DNA of 64,000 bases from Paracidovorax avenae (lineage in GTDB: Bacteria > Pseudomonadota > Gammaproteobacteria > Burkholderiales > Burkholderiaceae_C): the NCBI RefSeq assembly GCF_040892545.1, contig NZ_CP156079.1:3135501-3199500 (forward strand), written 5' to 3'. Shown here in pieces: positions 26,949 to 36,358 of the stretch. A program made the position numbers and the translations under genes. The notes under the pieces were generated by a model that searched no databases, was not told where the DNA came from, and worked only from the letters and a program-made list of their open reading frames with translations. Numbering within the stretch: position 1 is the stretch's first letter; every line of letters begins with the position of its first letter.

Positions 26949-27884
26949 TCAGGCAGTGCGCGTATCGCCGCGCCGGCAGACCACCTCGTTGTGCCCGGGA
27001 ACGGTTTCGCCCAGGAAGTCCAGGAAGCGCCGTACGGCCGGGGCCAGGCCGCGGCGCGACGGGAACACCGCATGCACCACGCCGCGCGGGGTGGACCAGC
27101 CGGGCAGGATGCGCACCAGGCGCCCTTCGCCCAGTTCGGCCTGGCACATGTAATCGGGCAGCCAGCACAGGCCGGTGCCTGCGAGTGCGGCGAACTTGAG
27201 GGTGAGCAGGTCGTCCGCCACGTACCGGGGAGTGAGCTGCACCACCTCTTCCTGGCCCTCCGGCCCGACCAGCCGCAGGCTGGATCGGCCATCCATGGCG
27301 GACATGGCCATGCTGTCCAGCCGCGCCAGTTCGGACACGCTGGCCGGCGTGCCCTGCCGGGCCAGCAGGGCGGGACTGGCCACCAATACCTGCCGGGCAT
27401 CGTCCAGCCGCTTGACGACCATGCTGCCGCTGTCGTCCAGGTTGGGCCGCACGCGCAGGGCAACGTCCACGCCCTCTTCCACCAGATCGACGGCCCGGTT
27501 GGTGACCTGCATCTCCACCCGCACCTGGGGGTGGCGCTCCAGGAAGATCGGCATCAGCTCACCGAGCACCGTCTGGGCGAGCGTCACCGGGCAGCTTACG
27601 CGCACCGTGCCGCGCGGCTCCGTCTGGACCTCGGCCACGGCATCGGAGGCAGCCTGCGCGGCCTCCCGCACCGCCTGGCAGTGGCGCAGGTAGGACTCGC
27701 CGATTTCGGTGAGCGACAGCTTGCGGGTGGTGCGCTGCAGCAGGCGCACGCCCAGCTGCGCCTCCAGGTCGGACACGCGACGCGACAGCCGGGACTTCGG
27801 GATGCCGAGCGCGCGGCCCGCGGCAGCGAAACCGCCCCGTTCCACCACCTCGGCGAAATACAGCATGTCGTTCAGGTCTTGCAT
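26949..27884 (-). CDS. LysR family transcriptional regulator, likely controls azoR
   Basis: A 311-residue LysR-type regulator with the N-terminal helix-turn-helix MQDLNDMLYFAEVVERGGFA...KSRLSRRVSDLEAQLGVRL (residues 1-58) and an effector-binding domain. The start MQDLND at 27884 is preferred because AGGAG sits eight bases upstream; MAMQD (27890) is too close. It is divergent from the azoreductase gene with about 140 bases between, the usual arrangement for a regulator and its target. The C-terminal end is basic and slightly extended. Confidence 0.92.
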   Translation of the reverse strand: MQDLNDMLYFAEVVERGGFAAAGRALGIPKSRLSRRVSDLEAQLGVRLLQRTTRKLSLTEIGESYLRHCQAVREAAQAASDAVAEVQTEPRGTVRVSCPVTLAQTVLGELMPIFLERHPQVRVEMQVTNRAVDLVEEGVDVALRVRPNLDDSGSMVVKRLDDARQVLVASPALLARQGTPASVSELARLDSMAMSAMDGRSSLRLVGPEGQEEVVQLTPRYVADDLLTLKFAALAGTGLCWLPDYMCQAELGEGRLVRILPGWSTPRGVVHAVFPSRRGLAPAVRRFLDFLGETVPGHNEVVCRRGDTRTA

Positions 27885-28022
27885 GGCCATGGCTCCTGCC
27901 CATCGTCTCATGGATGGAACGATCTATCGTAAATGCTCTGCCTTATCAATGCATCCACACCGCCGCACAATCCAATCAACGCCACATGGTGTGGCCACTC
28001 ACCCGACATCAGGAGAAATACC

Positions 28023-28664
28023 ATGCAACTGCTGCACATCGATTCCGCCATCACCGGCAACGCATCCGTTTCGCGCCAGCTCACCGCCAAGACCGTGGCC
28101 GCCTGGGTGGCCGCCCATCCCGGCACCGAGGTGCAGTACCTCGATCTCGTGGCACAGGCTCCCGGCCATTTCACCATGGACGCGATGGCTCCCCGCACGG
28201 GGCAGACCGACGGGCTGAGCGAGACGCAGCAGCGCGAAAACGCCGTGTCCGAGTCGCTGGTGAGCCAGTTCCTCGCGGCCGATGTGGTCGTGGTCGGCGC
28301 ACCCTTCTACAACTTCGGCATCCCCACGCAGCTCAAGGCCTGGATCGACCGCATCGCGCAGCCCGGCCGCACGTTCCGCTACGGCCCGAACGGCCCCGAA
28401 GGCCTGGCGAAGGGCAAGACCGTGATCGTGGCCTCGTCGCGCGGCGGGGTGTATTCCACGAGCGATGCCGGCCGGGCCCTGGAGCACCAGGAGAGCTATC
28501 TCCAGACGGTGTTCGGTTTCTTCGGCATTACCGATGTGCGCTTCGTGCGCGCCGAAGGCGTGGCCATGGGACCGGACGCCCGGGCCCAGGCGCTGGCGAG
28601 CGCGGATGCCGACATCCAGGCCCATGCCGCGGCACCCGCTGCCGCGCTGGCCGAAGCGGCCTGA
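28023..28664 (+). CDS. azoR: FMN-dependent NADH:quinone/azo reductase
   Basis: A flavodoxin-fold enzyme that reduces quinones and azo compounds with NADH and FMN. The 213-residue protein begins [20 protein letters not shown], with the phosphate-binding loop of the [23 protein letters not shown] at about 94-113 and SSRGGVYS at about 140 are family landmarks. An AGGAG lies before the ATG. It faces the LysR gene, which probably regulates it in response to an electrophile. Confidence 0.94.
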   Translation: MQLLHIDSAITGNASVSRQLTAKTVAAWVAAHPGTEVQYLDLVAQAPGHFTMDAMAPRTGQTDGLSETQQRENAVSESLVSQFLAADVVVVGAPFYNFGIPTQLKAWIDRIAQPGRTFRYGPNGPEGLAKGKTVIVASSRGGVYSTSDAGRALEHQESYLQTVFGFFGITDVRFVRAEGVAMGPDARAQALASADADIQAHAAAPAAALAEAA

Positions 28665-28724
28665 CACCGCGCTGCGGTGTGCGGGCGCCCTGCCCGCCCG
28701 GTCCGCCCGGGTGCGGGTCTCCGG

Positions 28725-29279
28725 TCAGGCCTGTGCGTGGCGGCGAACCCAGGCCGCGTACTTGTCCACCCAGGTCTGGATGAACTGCCGGCTCGACTCG
28801 CCGATGCTGCCATCATCGGCGAACAGGCCGTCCTTGGCCTGGATGAAGGCTTCGGGCTGGCCGAGCGTGGGAACGTCGAGGTAGGCCAGCACATTGCGCA
28901 GGTGCTGCTGGGCGAGCGCCGTGCCGATGGCGCCGACGGAGACGCCGATCACGCCCGCCGGCTTGCCGCCCCAGACGCTCTGCCCGTAGGGGCGCGACGC
29001 ATGGTCGATGGCGTTCTTGAGCACGCCGGGAATGGAGCGGTTGTATTCGGGCGTGACGAAGAGCAGGCCCTGGGCCTTCGAGATCTCGGACTTCAGCCGC
29101 AGCACGGATTCGCTCTGGTGGCCGTCGTCGTCCTGGTTGTAGAGCGGCAGGTCGTCGATGCGCACCTGGGTGAGCGTGAAATCGGGCGGCGCCAGCCTGG
29201 CCAGCGCATCGGCCATGCGGCGGTTGAACGAATCCTTGCGCAGGCTGCCGACGAGGACGGCGATGGTGTATTGGCTCAT
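28725..29279 (-). CDS. NADPH-dependent FMN reductase family protein
   Basis: A 184-residue flavodoxin-like reductase of the NADPH-dependent FMN reductase/chromate-reductase group. GSLRKDSFNRRMA at residues 11-23 binds the FMN phosphate and TPEYNRSIPGVLKNAIDHAS at about 76-95 is the family signature. The likely role is reduction of quinones or FMN in oxidative-stress defence; substrates cannot be read from sequence. It converges with azoR and follows the metQ gene at a distance of 125 bases on the same strand. Confidence 0.92.
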   Translation of the reverse strand: MSQYTIAVLVGSLRKDSFNRRMADALARLAPPDFTLTQVRIDDLPLYNQDDDGHQSESVLRLKSEISKAQGLLFVTPEYNRSIPGVLKNAIDHASRPYGQSVWGGKPAGVIGVSVGAIGTALAQQHLRNVLAYLDVPTLGQPEAFIQAKDGLFADDGSIGESSRQFIQTWVDKYAAWVRRHAQA

Positions 29280-29300
29280 GAAGACTCCTTGAGTGGCTGG

Positions 29301-29336
29301 TGAAAGCAGCCGGGCCGCGCTGTGGCGCGGCCCGGC
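29301..29336 (-). terminator. Hairpin downstream of metQ
   Basis: GCCGGGCCGCGC and GCGCGGCCCGGC form a perfect 12-bp stem with a TGTG loop. On the minus strand it is followed by TGCTTTC, a weak T-tract, so it probably terminates metQ transcription before the FMN reductase gene. Confidence 0.55.
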
Positions 29337-29364
29337 AGTTCTCCATGATCACGGCCCCGCGGGA

Positions 29365-29383
29365 GCTTGCCTGTCAGGCAAGC
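29365..29383. promoter_or_regulatory. 19-bp perfect palindrome between metQ and FMN reductase
   Basis: GCTTGCCTGTCAGGCAAGC is a perfect 9+1+9 palindrome between the metQ stop and the hairpin at 29301-29336. Because of the one-base centre it is a poor RNA hairpin and more likely a protein-binding site, perhaps for control of the FMN reductase gene. Confidence 0.4.
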
Positions 29384-29404
29384 GCGCATTCGGGGCGTGG
29401 CACC

Positions 29405-30202
29405 TCACCAGCCGGCGAGCACCGCACCCTTGAACTGGGTGTCGATGTACTGGCGCACTTCGTCGGAGTGGTAGGCCTTCACCAGCCTGGCCACCCAGGG
29501 CTTGTCCTTGTCGGCCTCGCGCACGGCGATGATGTTCACGTAGGGGCTCTTGGCGCTTTCCTGGGCGATGGCGTCGGTCTTGGGGTTGAGGCCGGCGGAC
29601 AGCGCGAAGTTGGTGTTGATCGCGGCGGCGTCCAGGTCGTCCAGCGAACGGGCCAGCTGGGCGGCGTCCAGCTCCACGAACTTGAGCTTCTTCGGATTGG
29701 ACGTCACGTCCAGCGGCGTGGCCTTGAGGCCGGCGCCGTCCTTGAGCTTGATGAGGCCCTTGTCCTGCAGCACCAGCAGCACGCGGCCGCCGTTGGTCGG
29801 GTCGTTGGGAATGCCGAAGCGCGCACCTTCCTTGAGGTCTTCGAGCTTCTTCACCTTCTTCGAATACAGGCCGATGGGGAAATTGACCGTGTAGCCCACG
29901 GACACCAGCTTGTAGCCGCGGTCCTTCACCTGGGCATCGAGGTAGGGCTTGTGCTGGTAGCTGTTGGCGTCGAGGTCACCGGCCGACAGCGCCGCGTTCG
30001 GCTGCACATAGTCGCTGAATTCGACGATCTGGATCTTCAGGCCGTCCTTCTCGGCCACTTTCCTGACCTGCTCGAAGATCTGCGCATGGGGGCCGGCGGT
30101 CACGCCGACCTTGATGGGCTTGTCCTGGGCCATCGCGCCAGGGGCCAGCAGCAGGGCGATCGACGAAGCAACGAGGGAGCGGAGAAGAGAACGCTTGTTC
30201 AC
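29405..30202 (-). CDS. metQ: Methionine ABC transporter substrate-binding protein, GTG start
   Basis: A NlpA/MetQ-family binding protein for methionine uptake. The 265-residue precursor has a signal peptide cleaved about AMA-QD (residue 24), with no lipobox cysteine, so it is probably soluble rather than a lipoprotein. Family landmarks are KVGVTAGPHAQIFEQVRKVA, the FSDYVQPNAAL region and NDPTNGGRVLLVLQ. The start is read as GTG at 30202 (VNKRSLLRSLV); an in-frame ATG at 30250 lies upstream. Its likely partners metI and metN lie about 4 kb away in the same orientation, separated by four other genes. Confidence 0.93.
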   Translation of the reverse strand: MNKRSLLRSLVASSIALLLAPGAMAQDKPIKVGVTAGPHAQIFEQVRKVAEKDGLKIQIVEFSDYVQPNAALSAGDLDANSYQHKPYLDAQVKDRGYKLVSVGYTVNFPIGLYSKKVKKLEDLKEGARFGIPNDPTNGGRVLLVLQDKGLIKLKDGAGLKATPLDVTSNPKKLKFVELDAAQLARSLDDLDAAAINTNFALSAGLNPKTDAIAQESAKSPYVNIIAVREADKDKPWVARLVKAYHSDEVRQYIDTQFKGAVLAGW

Positions 30203-30314
30203 AGGAGTGACTTTCCAATCGAAATGTGTGGAGGCGGATCGTATCGGCACGGGCCCGTTCCGCCAAAGAACGGGTTGTCATTTCCTCATGCCGGAAACCG
30301 CCGGCCCGGCCCGG

Positions 30315-31880
30315 TCAGGCGGCCAGCTTGAAGACGCCCACGGCCTGCGCCAGGTGGGCGGCCTGCTGCTCCAGCGTGCGCGAGGCAGCGGCCCCCTGCT
30401 CCACCATGGCGGCGTTCTGCCGCGTCGATTCGTCCAGCTGAGCGACGGCCTCGCCCACCGAGGCGATGCCGCCGGTCTGCTCCGCCGTGGAGGCGTTGAT
30501 TTCGGCGATGAGCTGGGCGACGCGTTCCACCTGCCCCACAATGTCGGCCATGGTGGAGCCTGCCTGGCCCACCAGGCGGGACCCGTCGTCCACACGCGCC
30601 ACGCTGTCCTCGATGAGTGCCTTGACCTGCCGCGCGGCCTCGGCACTGCGCTGGGCGAGGCTGCGCACCTCGCTGGCGACCACCGCGAATCCGCGGCCCT
30701 GCTCACCCGCGCGCGCCGCCTCCACGGCCGCATTGAGCGCGAGGATGTTGGTCTGGAACGCGATGCCGTCGATCACGCCGATGATGTCGGCAATCTTGCC
30801 GGAGCTCTCGGCGATCGCGGTCATGGTGGCCACCACCTCGCCCACGACCACGCCGCCCTTGCCTGCCGCGGCGCTGGCCGACGCCGCCAGTTGCGCCGCC
30901 TGCCGCGCGGATTCGGCATTGCCGTTGACGGACAGGGTCATGCGCTCCATCGATGCCGTCGTGTGCTCCAGGTGCTGCGCCTGCGCCTCGGTGCGCTGCA
31001 GCAGGCCGGAGTTGCCCTCGGCGATCTGCAGCGCGCCGTGCGCCATGGCCTCGGAAGCGCTGCGCACCCGGGCGACCACCGACGACAGGTTCTGCTGCAT
31101 GCTGCCCAGGGAAGCCAGCACGCTGCCTGCGCGCGCCGCGGCAGCCCCCCGGACGGAGCCCAGGTCGCCGGACGCCACCAGGCCCGCGACCTCCGCCAGG
31201 GCCTGCGGCTCCGCGCCCAGCTGGCCGGCGATGCTGCGCGATACGGCCCAGGCCACCAGCACGCTGGCGGCCAGCGCCAGGACCAGAGCGCCCACCATCA
31301 CGGCGCGGAATCCCCCCGCCTGCGCCATGGCCGTGGCGTTCTCGGCCTGGATGCGCGCCTCTTCGAAATCGATCAGCCGGTTGATGGCCGCCAGCCACTG
31401 CACGTACTGGGGCTTGGCCTGCGTCCAGAGCACTTCGCGCGCCTGCGCGCTGTCCTGGCCTGCGAGCGCCACGATGCGCTGCGTGGTCGCCACGGCCTGC
31501 GCCTCGGCCCGCTGGATGTCGGCATAGAGGGGCGCCAGTTCCGGGCCCGCTCCGGGCGAGCCGATGATGCGTTCCAGCGGACCCGCGGACTGTGCATAGA
31601 ACGCCGCGAGCGAGGCGATGACCGCCACCTCGCGCTCCCGCTCCTGCGGCGTGGCAGCGAGGACGACATCGCGCACGGCGATCGAGCGGTCGTGCGCGGA
31701 ACCCCGGAAATTGATGGCGTAGCGCTGGATCGGCACGTGCTCGGAGCCATTGGCGGCCAGGGCCCTGTCGATGGCCTGCACCTTGACGAGGGCGATCGCC
31801 GCCACCACGACCAGCAGCCCCACGACGATACCGAAGGCGACGGCCAGCCGCCGTGCGACGGTCATGCGAGAAAAACCCAT
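30315..31880 (-). CDS. Methyl-accepting chemotaxis protein
   Basis: A 521-residue chemoreceptor that signals to CheA/CheW. The first membrane helix is at about 14-35 and the second at about 196-217. A periplasmic ligand domain with a four-helix-bundle appearance lies between. A HAMP-like linker is followed by the long helical signalling domain with the highly conserved hairpin tip [20 protein letters not shown] and [19 protein letters not shown]. The C-terminus ends AVGVFKLAA with no CheR-docking pentapeptide. The ligand is unknown; its place beside metQ is suggestive but not evidence of amino-acid sensing. Confidence 0.95.
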   Translation of the reverse strand: MGFSRMTVARRLAVAFGIVVGLLVVVAAIALVKVQAIDRALAANGSEHVPIQRYAINFRGSAHDRSIAVRDVVLAATPQEREREVAVIASLAAFYAQSAGPLERIIGSPGAGPELAPLYADIQRAEAQAVATTQRIVALAGQDSAQAREVLWTQAKPQYVQWLAAINRLIDFEEARIQAENATAMAQAGGFRAVMVGALVLALAASVLVAWAVSRSIAGQLGAEPQALAEVAGLVASGDLGSVRGAAAARAGSVLASLGSMQQNLSSVVARVRSASEAMAHGALQIAEGNSGLLQRTEAQAQHLEHTTASMERMTLSVNGNAESARQAAQLAASASAAAGKGGVVVGEVVATMTAIAESSGKIADIIGVIDGIAFQTNILALNAAVEAARAGEQGRGFAVVASEVRSLAQRSAEAARQVKALIEDSVARVDDGSRLVGQAGSTMADIVGQVERVAQLIAEINASTAEQTGGIASVGEAVAQLDESTRQNAAMVEQGAAASRTLEQQAAHLAQAVGVFKLAA

Positions 31881-31987
31881 TGCGTCTCACCTGCTTGATT
31901 GAATGTGACTCAATGTTACGCATGCGGGAGGCAGCGCGTGCGGCGGGTTTTTCAATCACGCACATCGGCGCCGGCTATCCGGGGGAG

Positions 31988-33281
31988 CTAACGGAACAGC
32001 GAGAGATCGATGGCATCGGCCATGGCCTGGTAGCCGGCGTCGCCGGGGTGCAGGTGGTCGCCGCTGTCATAGGCGGCCCGCATTCTGGACGGGGCGGCCG
32101 GATCGCGCATGGCGGCGTCGAAATCGATGACGCCGTCGGCCTGCGGTGCCCCGGAACGGATCCAGTCGTTCACGCGGGCGCGCCTGGCGTCTCCCGCCTG
32201 GTCGTAGTACGGGGACGGTTGCCCGTCCGGGGCCCAGTACATGGTCGAAGGGCAGCAGCGTGCCCAGGATCACCTTGAGCCGTGCGGCCCGCCCGCGCTG
32301 CACCAGGGTGGCGAGGCCTGCGATGATCTCGTCCGCGGTGACCGCTTCCGAAGGCACAAGGTTGGAGAAGCCGATGTCGTTGATGCCGATGAGCACGATC
32401 ACGTGCGTGGCACCGGACAGTTGCAGCACATCGCGGTCGAACCGGCCCAGGGCGCGGGGACCCGCTCCGTCGTGCAGGATGCGGTTGCCCGAGATGCCCG
32501 CGTTCGCCACGCTGAAGCCGCGCAGGGACGGATCCGCCGCCAGGCGCCGCGCCAATGCATCGGGGTAGCGGCGCGAACCGTCCAGCGTGGAGGCCAGCCC
32601 GTCGGTGATCGAGTCGCCGAAGGTGACGATCGTGCCCTGCGCGGATGTATTGCGCACGTCGATTCCGCTGATCCAGTAGTAGGAAGTGGTCGGAGCCTCC
32701 GCCGGCGCCACGTCCTCGGCCGTTGCCACGTTGCCGGCGGCCATGTACGTGTTGCGCATGCCCAGCTGGTGGTAGGTGCCCAGGGGCGTGCGCGGCCCCA
32801 CGTAGAGCGAGACCGCCACGTCGGACAGGCTGTCGAGCGGCATCGCGACCACGTCGCTCCACAGCTCCTGCCCGGCCGGGATGGTGACCGACGCCTGGCC
32901 ACCGAAGGTCAGCGCCACGTCGGTTCCCGGTACGGTGCGCGTGCCACCGGCGCTGCGCGCGATGCGCAGCGATCCCACCGCCAGCGCGCCGGGACCGAAC
33001 AGGTTGGAGACCCGCACCCGTACGCCGTCGCCTCCCGCGGCCAGGCGCATCACCTGGCGGATGGTGCGGTCCTGGATGAACGCCGGCGCCGGGCTGCCCA
33101 GGGCCGAGGAGGCGTTGTAGTCCGATACCGCAGCGCTCCAGGCGGCCTGCAGGGCCGGGAGGCTGCTGCCGCCGCCCCCTCCCCCGCCGCAGCCCTGCAG
33201 GATCGCGCCCGCGCACAGCGCACCCAGCAGGGTGCGCCGGCGGATGGGCAGGGAGGAAGAAGGAATCTGCGCAGTCGCCAT
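31988..33281 (-). pseudogene. SGNH/GDSL-type lipolytic lipoprotein, frameshifted
   Basis: A secreted esterase-like lipoprotein. The start at 33281 has AGGAG upstream and encodes MATAQIPSSSLPIRRRTLLG with a lipobox LQGC and a glycine run. The SGNH blocks follow: FGDSITDG (Ser), a Gly/Asn block at ISGN and GINDIG. The frame then breaks near 32241: LLPFDH is followed by a shifted frame that reads YWAPDGQPSPYYDQAG and ends normally (DSGDHLHPGDAGYQAMADAI, catalytic Asp/His) at 31988. About two bases appear to be missing, since CATGTACTGG in place of CACATGTACTGG would restore PFDHMYW. Inactive, or a sequencing error. Confidence 0.85.
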
Positions 33282-33458
33282 GAAGTGTCTCCTGTCGTTG
33301 TTCACCGGAATCCGGGTGGCAGGCACGGTAGCAGCGGGGCCGCGGCCGGGTCTTTCAAAAACGTGCGGCCGCATTCAAAAATCCACCCAGGGAACACCCT
33401 GATCCGCTGGCGGTGGCGCTGTCAGCTTCCGCAAAGCCTGGCTTCCTAACATGCGAGC

Positions 33459-34316
33459 ATGGATGCTCCCGCCATCTGCTCCGCCACCCCCTGCGCGAAC
33501 CCGGTGGAACGCAGGCCCTCCGCCTGGCCCGGCCCGCCCATGGGCTGCTTCCGGCTCGAGCGGACGGGCACCACCCAGATCGGCATGGTGCCGGTGGACA
33601 CGGTCACGCTCTGGACCGGCGGAACCTGCGACGTCGAAATGCGCTGCGACGGCCAGCGCCGCAACTGGCGCCGCACGAGCGGCATGGTGGATCTGCTGCC
33701 GGCGGGCGCGGTGGTGAGCGACGTGCGCTGGAGGGGCGATGCCATGGAATGCACCTGGCTCCACCTGGACGGCGCGCTGGCGCAGGGCCGGGAAGGGATG
33801 CCGGCACGTACCGGCGTGCGGGATCCGCACATCACCGACCTGATGCAGCGGCTGCAGGCCGAGGCACTGGCGGGCATGCCACTGGGAGCGGCCTACGTCC
33901 AGGCCCTCGCGCTCACGCTGGCCAGCTACCTGCGCGGACGCTACGGGGACGGCTCCGGCCACGGGCGCCTGGCGGCACCCTCCAGCGGGCCGCAGCTGCG
34001 CGGGCAGTGGGAGCGCCTGCGGCTCTACATCGACGAGCACATCGGGCAGCCCATTTCCGTGGCCGAGATGGCACGCACGACCGGCTACAGCACGCACCAC
34101 TTCGCCCGGCTGTTCCGGCAGTGTTTCCAGAAGTCGCCGCACCAGTACGTGATCGAGCGGCGCATCGAGCGGGCCCGGCAGCTGCTGCTCGACCCGGGCC
34201 GGTCCGTGGCGGACGTCGCCGCCGAGTGCGGGTTCGCCACCCAGGCCCACCTGAGCAGCGCATTCAGGCGCCGGCTGGGCCTCACCCCGGGCGAGTTCCG
34301 CGCGGGGCGGGGGTGA
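33459..34316 (+). CDS. AraC family transcriptional regulator
   Basis: A 285-residue regulator with the AraC/XylS double helix-turn-helix at the C-terminus (about 183-280; PISVAEMARTTGYSTHHFARLFRQCFQKSPHQYVIERRIERARQLL). The N-terminus (1-175) is a variable effector domain with no identified ligand. The gene is divergent from the SGNH gene and converges with metI. The ATG at 33459 is the first in frame with moderate support. Confidence 0.9.
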   Translation: MDAPAICSATPCANPVERRPSAWPGPPMGCFRLERTGTTQIGMVPVDTVTLWTGGTCDVEMRCDGQRRNWRRTSGMVDLLPAGAVVSDVRWRGDAMECTWLHLDGALAQGREGMPARTGVRDPHITDLMQRLQAEALAGMPLGAAYVQALALTLASYLRGRYGDGSGHGRLAAPSSGPQLRGQWERLRLYIDEHIGQPISVAEMARTTGYSTHHFARLFRQCFQKSPHQYVIERRIERARQLLLDPGRSVADVAAECGFATQAHLSSAFRRRLGLTPGEFRAGRG

Positions 34317-34329
34317 AACGCACGTTCCG

Positions 34330-34995
34330 TCAGCGGTGGCTCAGCCGGCGCACCGCCCAGTCGCCCAGGCTCTGCACGGCCTGCACGAAGAAGATCAGCA
34401 CGACCACCACGGCCAGCATGATGTCCGGCAGGAACCGCTGGTATCCGTAGCGGATGCCCAGGTCGCCCAGCCCGCCGCCGCCGATGGCGCCCGCCATGGC
34501 CGAATAGCCGGTCAGGCTGACGAAGGTGATCGTGAGGCCGGCCACGATGCCGGGCAGCGCCTCGGGCAGCAGCACCTTCCAGACGATCTGGGAGGTGGTC
34601 GCGCCCATGGCCTGGGCGGCCTCGATCAGGCCCGGATCCACCTCGCGCAGCGAGGCCTCGACCAGCCGGGCCACGAAGGGCGCCGCGGCGATGGTGAGTG
34701 GCACCACGGCCGCCGCGGTGCCGATGGACGACCCGGTGATGAGCCGCGTGAACGGGATGATGGCCACCAGCAGGATGATGAACGGCGTGGAGCGCACGGC
34801 GTTCACGATCCAGCCCACGGTCTTGTTGACGGGGCCGTTCTCCAGCACGCCGCCGCGGTCGGTCAGGCGCAGGAACACGCCCAGGGGAATGCCGATCAGC
34901 GCCCCGACCACGCCCGAGATGCCCACCATGACGAGCGTTTCCCACAGCGAGGTGGCGAACAGCTCCAGCATCATTTCCGTAAAGTTCTCGAACAT
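34330..34995 (-). CDS. metI: Methionine ABC transporter permease
   Basis: A 221-residue membrane permease with five membrane segments (about 22-45, 62-84, 88-105, 158-180 and 186-210) and the permease loop ASLREVDPGLIEAAQAMGAT. It works with MetN and MetQ to import D- and L-methionine. It follows metN with a four-base gap on the same strand (ATG at 34995, metN stop at 35000), so they are co-transcribed. Confidence 0.95.
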   Translation of the reverse strand: MFENFTEMMLELFATSLWETLVMVGISGVVGALIGIPLGVFLRLTDRGGVLENGPVNKTVGWIVNAVRSTPFIILLVAIIPFTRLITGSSIGTAAAVVPLTIAAAPFVARLVEASLREVDPGLIEAAQAMGATTSQIVWKVLLPEALPGIVAGLTITFVSLTGYSAMAGAIGGGGLGDLGIRYGYQRFLPDIMLAVVVVLIFFVQAVQSLGDWAVRRLSHR

Positions 34996-34999
34996 CGCC

Positions 35000-36052
35000 T
35001 CAGACTCCCGCTTCCACTTTCACTTCGTCCACCACCACGCCCTGGGCGCGCAACTGCGCCACCGCGGCCGCCAGGCGCGGGGGCTCGCCGCTCGCATACA
35101 CCGCGAGGGAGCCGAAGGTCTGGCGCTGGATCTCGTCGATCTGGCCGTGCAGGATGGACAGGTCCAGGCGGTGCTCCCGGATCAGTCCGGAGAGGATCGG
35201 CTGGTAGGCCCGCTCGCCCGAGTACGACAGGCGCAGCAGCTCGCCCGTCTCGCCCTCGGGCAGCTGCGCGGCCAGGTGGCGCACGTGGTCGAGCACGCTG
35301 GCGGGCAGTTCCTGGGGGACGATCTCGTCGATCAGGCTCTTGGTGATGGGCTGCCGGGGCCGCGTGAACACGTCCAGCACGGGGCCGATTTCCGCGATGC
35401 GGCCGGCATCGATCACGGCCACGCGGTCGGCGATCTGCTTGACGACCTGCATCTGGTGGGTGATGAGCACCACCGTCAGGCCGAGCTCTTCGTTCACCTG
35501 CCGCAAGAGGGCCAGGATGGAGCGCGTGGTTTCCGGGTCGAGCGCCGACGTGGCCTCGTCCGAGAGCAGCACCTTCGGCCGGCAGGCCAGCGCCCGGGCG
35601 ATGCCCACGCGCTGCTTCTGCCCGCCGCTGATCTGCGCCGGATAGCGGTCTGCGAGGTGCGACAGGCCCACCAGTTCGAGCAGCGGGTTCACGCGCTCGC
35701 GGATGGCGGCCTTGTCCATGCCGGCCAGTTCCAGCGGCAGCGCGGCATTGCCGAACACCGTGCGCGAGGACAGCAGGTTGAAATGCTGGAACACCATGCC
35801 GATGTCGCGGCGCGCCGCGCGCAGTTCGGCGTCGCCGAGCTTCGTGAGATCGCGGCCCGCCACGATCACCTCGCCGGCCGTGGGCCGGTTGAGCAGGTTG
35901 ATGACGCGCACCAGCGAGCTCTTGCCCGCGCCGCTGCGCCCGATGATGCCGAACACTTCGCCCGGCTGGATGTGCAGGTCGATGCCCCGCAAGGCTTCCA
36001 CGGGCCCGCTCGGCCCCTGGTAAATCTGGGTGATGCCCCGTAAGTCGATCAT
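35000..36052 (-). CDS. metN: Methionine ABC transporter ATP-binding protein
   Basis: The 350-residue ATPase of the methionine importer. The P-loop [10 protein letters not shown] is at about 38-47, the ABC signature ISGGQKQR at about 140 and Walker [16 protein letters not shown] at about 159-173. The C-terminal NIL/ACT-like domain of the MetN family (about 265-350; [17 protein letters not shown]) binds methionine and inhibits transport at high concentration. The start [11 protein letters not shown] at 36052 is well supported. It precedes metI. Confidence 0.96.
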   Translation of the reverse strand: MIDLRGITQIYQGPSGPVEALRGIDLHIQPGEVFGIIGRSGAGKSSLVRVINLLNRPTAGEVIVAGRDLTKLGDAELRAARRDIGMVFQHFNLLSSRTVFGNAALPLELAGMDKAAIRERVNPLLELVGLSHLADRYPAQISGGQKQRVGIARALACRPKVLLSDEATSALDPETTRSILALLRQVNEELGLTVVLITHQMQVVKQIADRVAVIDAGRIAEIGPVLDVFTRPRQPITKSLIDEIVPQELPASVLDHVRHLAAQLPEGETGELLRLSYSGERAYQPILSGLIREHRLDLSILHGQIDEIQRQTFGSLAVYASGEPPRLAAAVAQLRAQGVVVDEVKVEAGV

Positions 36053-36358
36053 GGCGATGCGATCCCTGGTTTTTCCGGCAGCGGGCGGCCCGGGAGGGCC
36101 GTCGCACGGGAGCAGGGTCGGTTCTGGAGAAAAGGAAACGGTGAAGAGTGAAGGAGCACGGCGCCCGGGGACGGCACCACGGCGGTGCCCTGGGCGCGGA
36201 ACCCGCGACTCTACGGCCTGTGCGGCGGAATGCCAAAGAATCAGAGGTTCGATGCAAAGACGCCGCGGTTATGAGGGAGCGCATTGTGCAACACGCGGCC
36301 CGCCCCGCCACCGCCGCGGGGTTTCGCGGGCTCGCCGGGGTTTCGCCGGTCCGCGCGT
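36053..36358. other. Leader region of metN / downstream of hybrid kinase gene
   Basis: The 306-base gap contains no gene. On the minus strand it holds the metN promoter and leader. A strong imperfect hairpin lies at about 36168-36209, GCGCCC...GGCACC paired to GGTGCC...GGGCGC, ahead of a purine/pyrimidine-rich tract that runs to the metN start. No SAM or SAH riboswitch core could be recognised. Possible promoter boxes (TTGCAT, TTGCAC) lie near 36260-36300 but without good partners. Confidence 0.5.

Noticed and set aside
36053..36358. SAM or SAH riboswitch upstream of metN
   Set aside because: No conserved core of these riboswitches was found; only a simple long hairpin is present.
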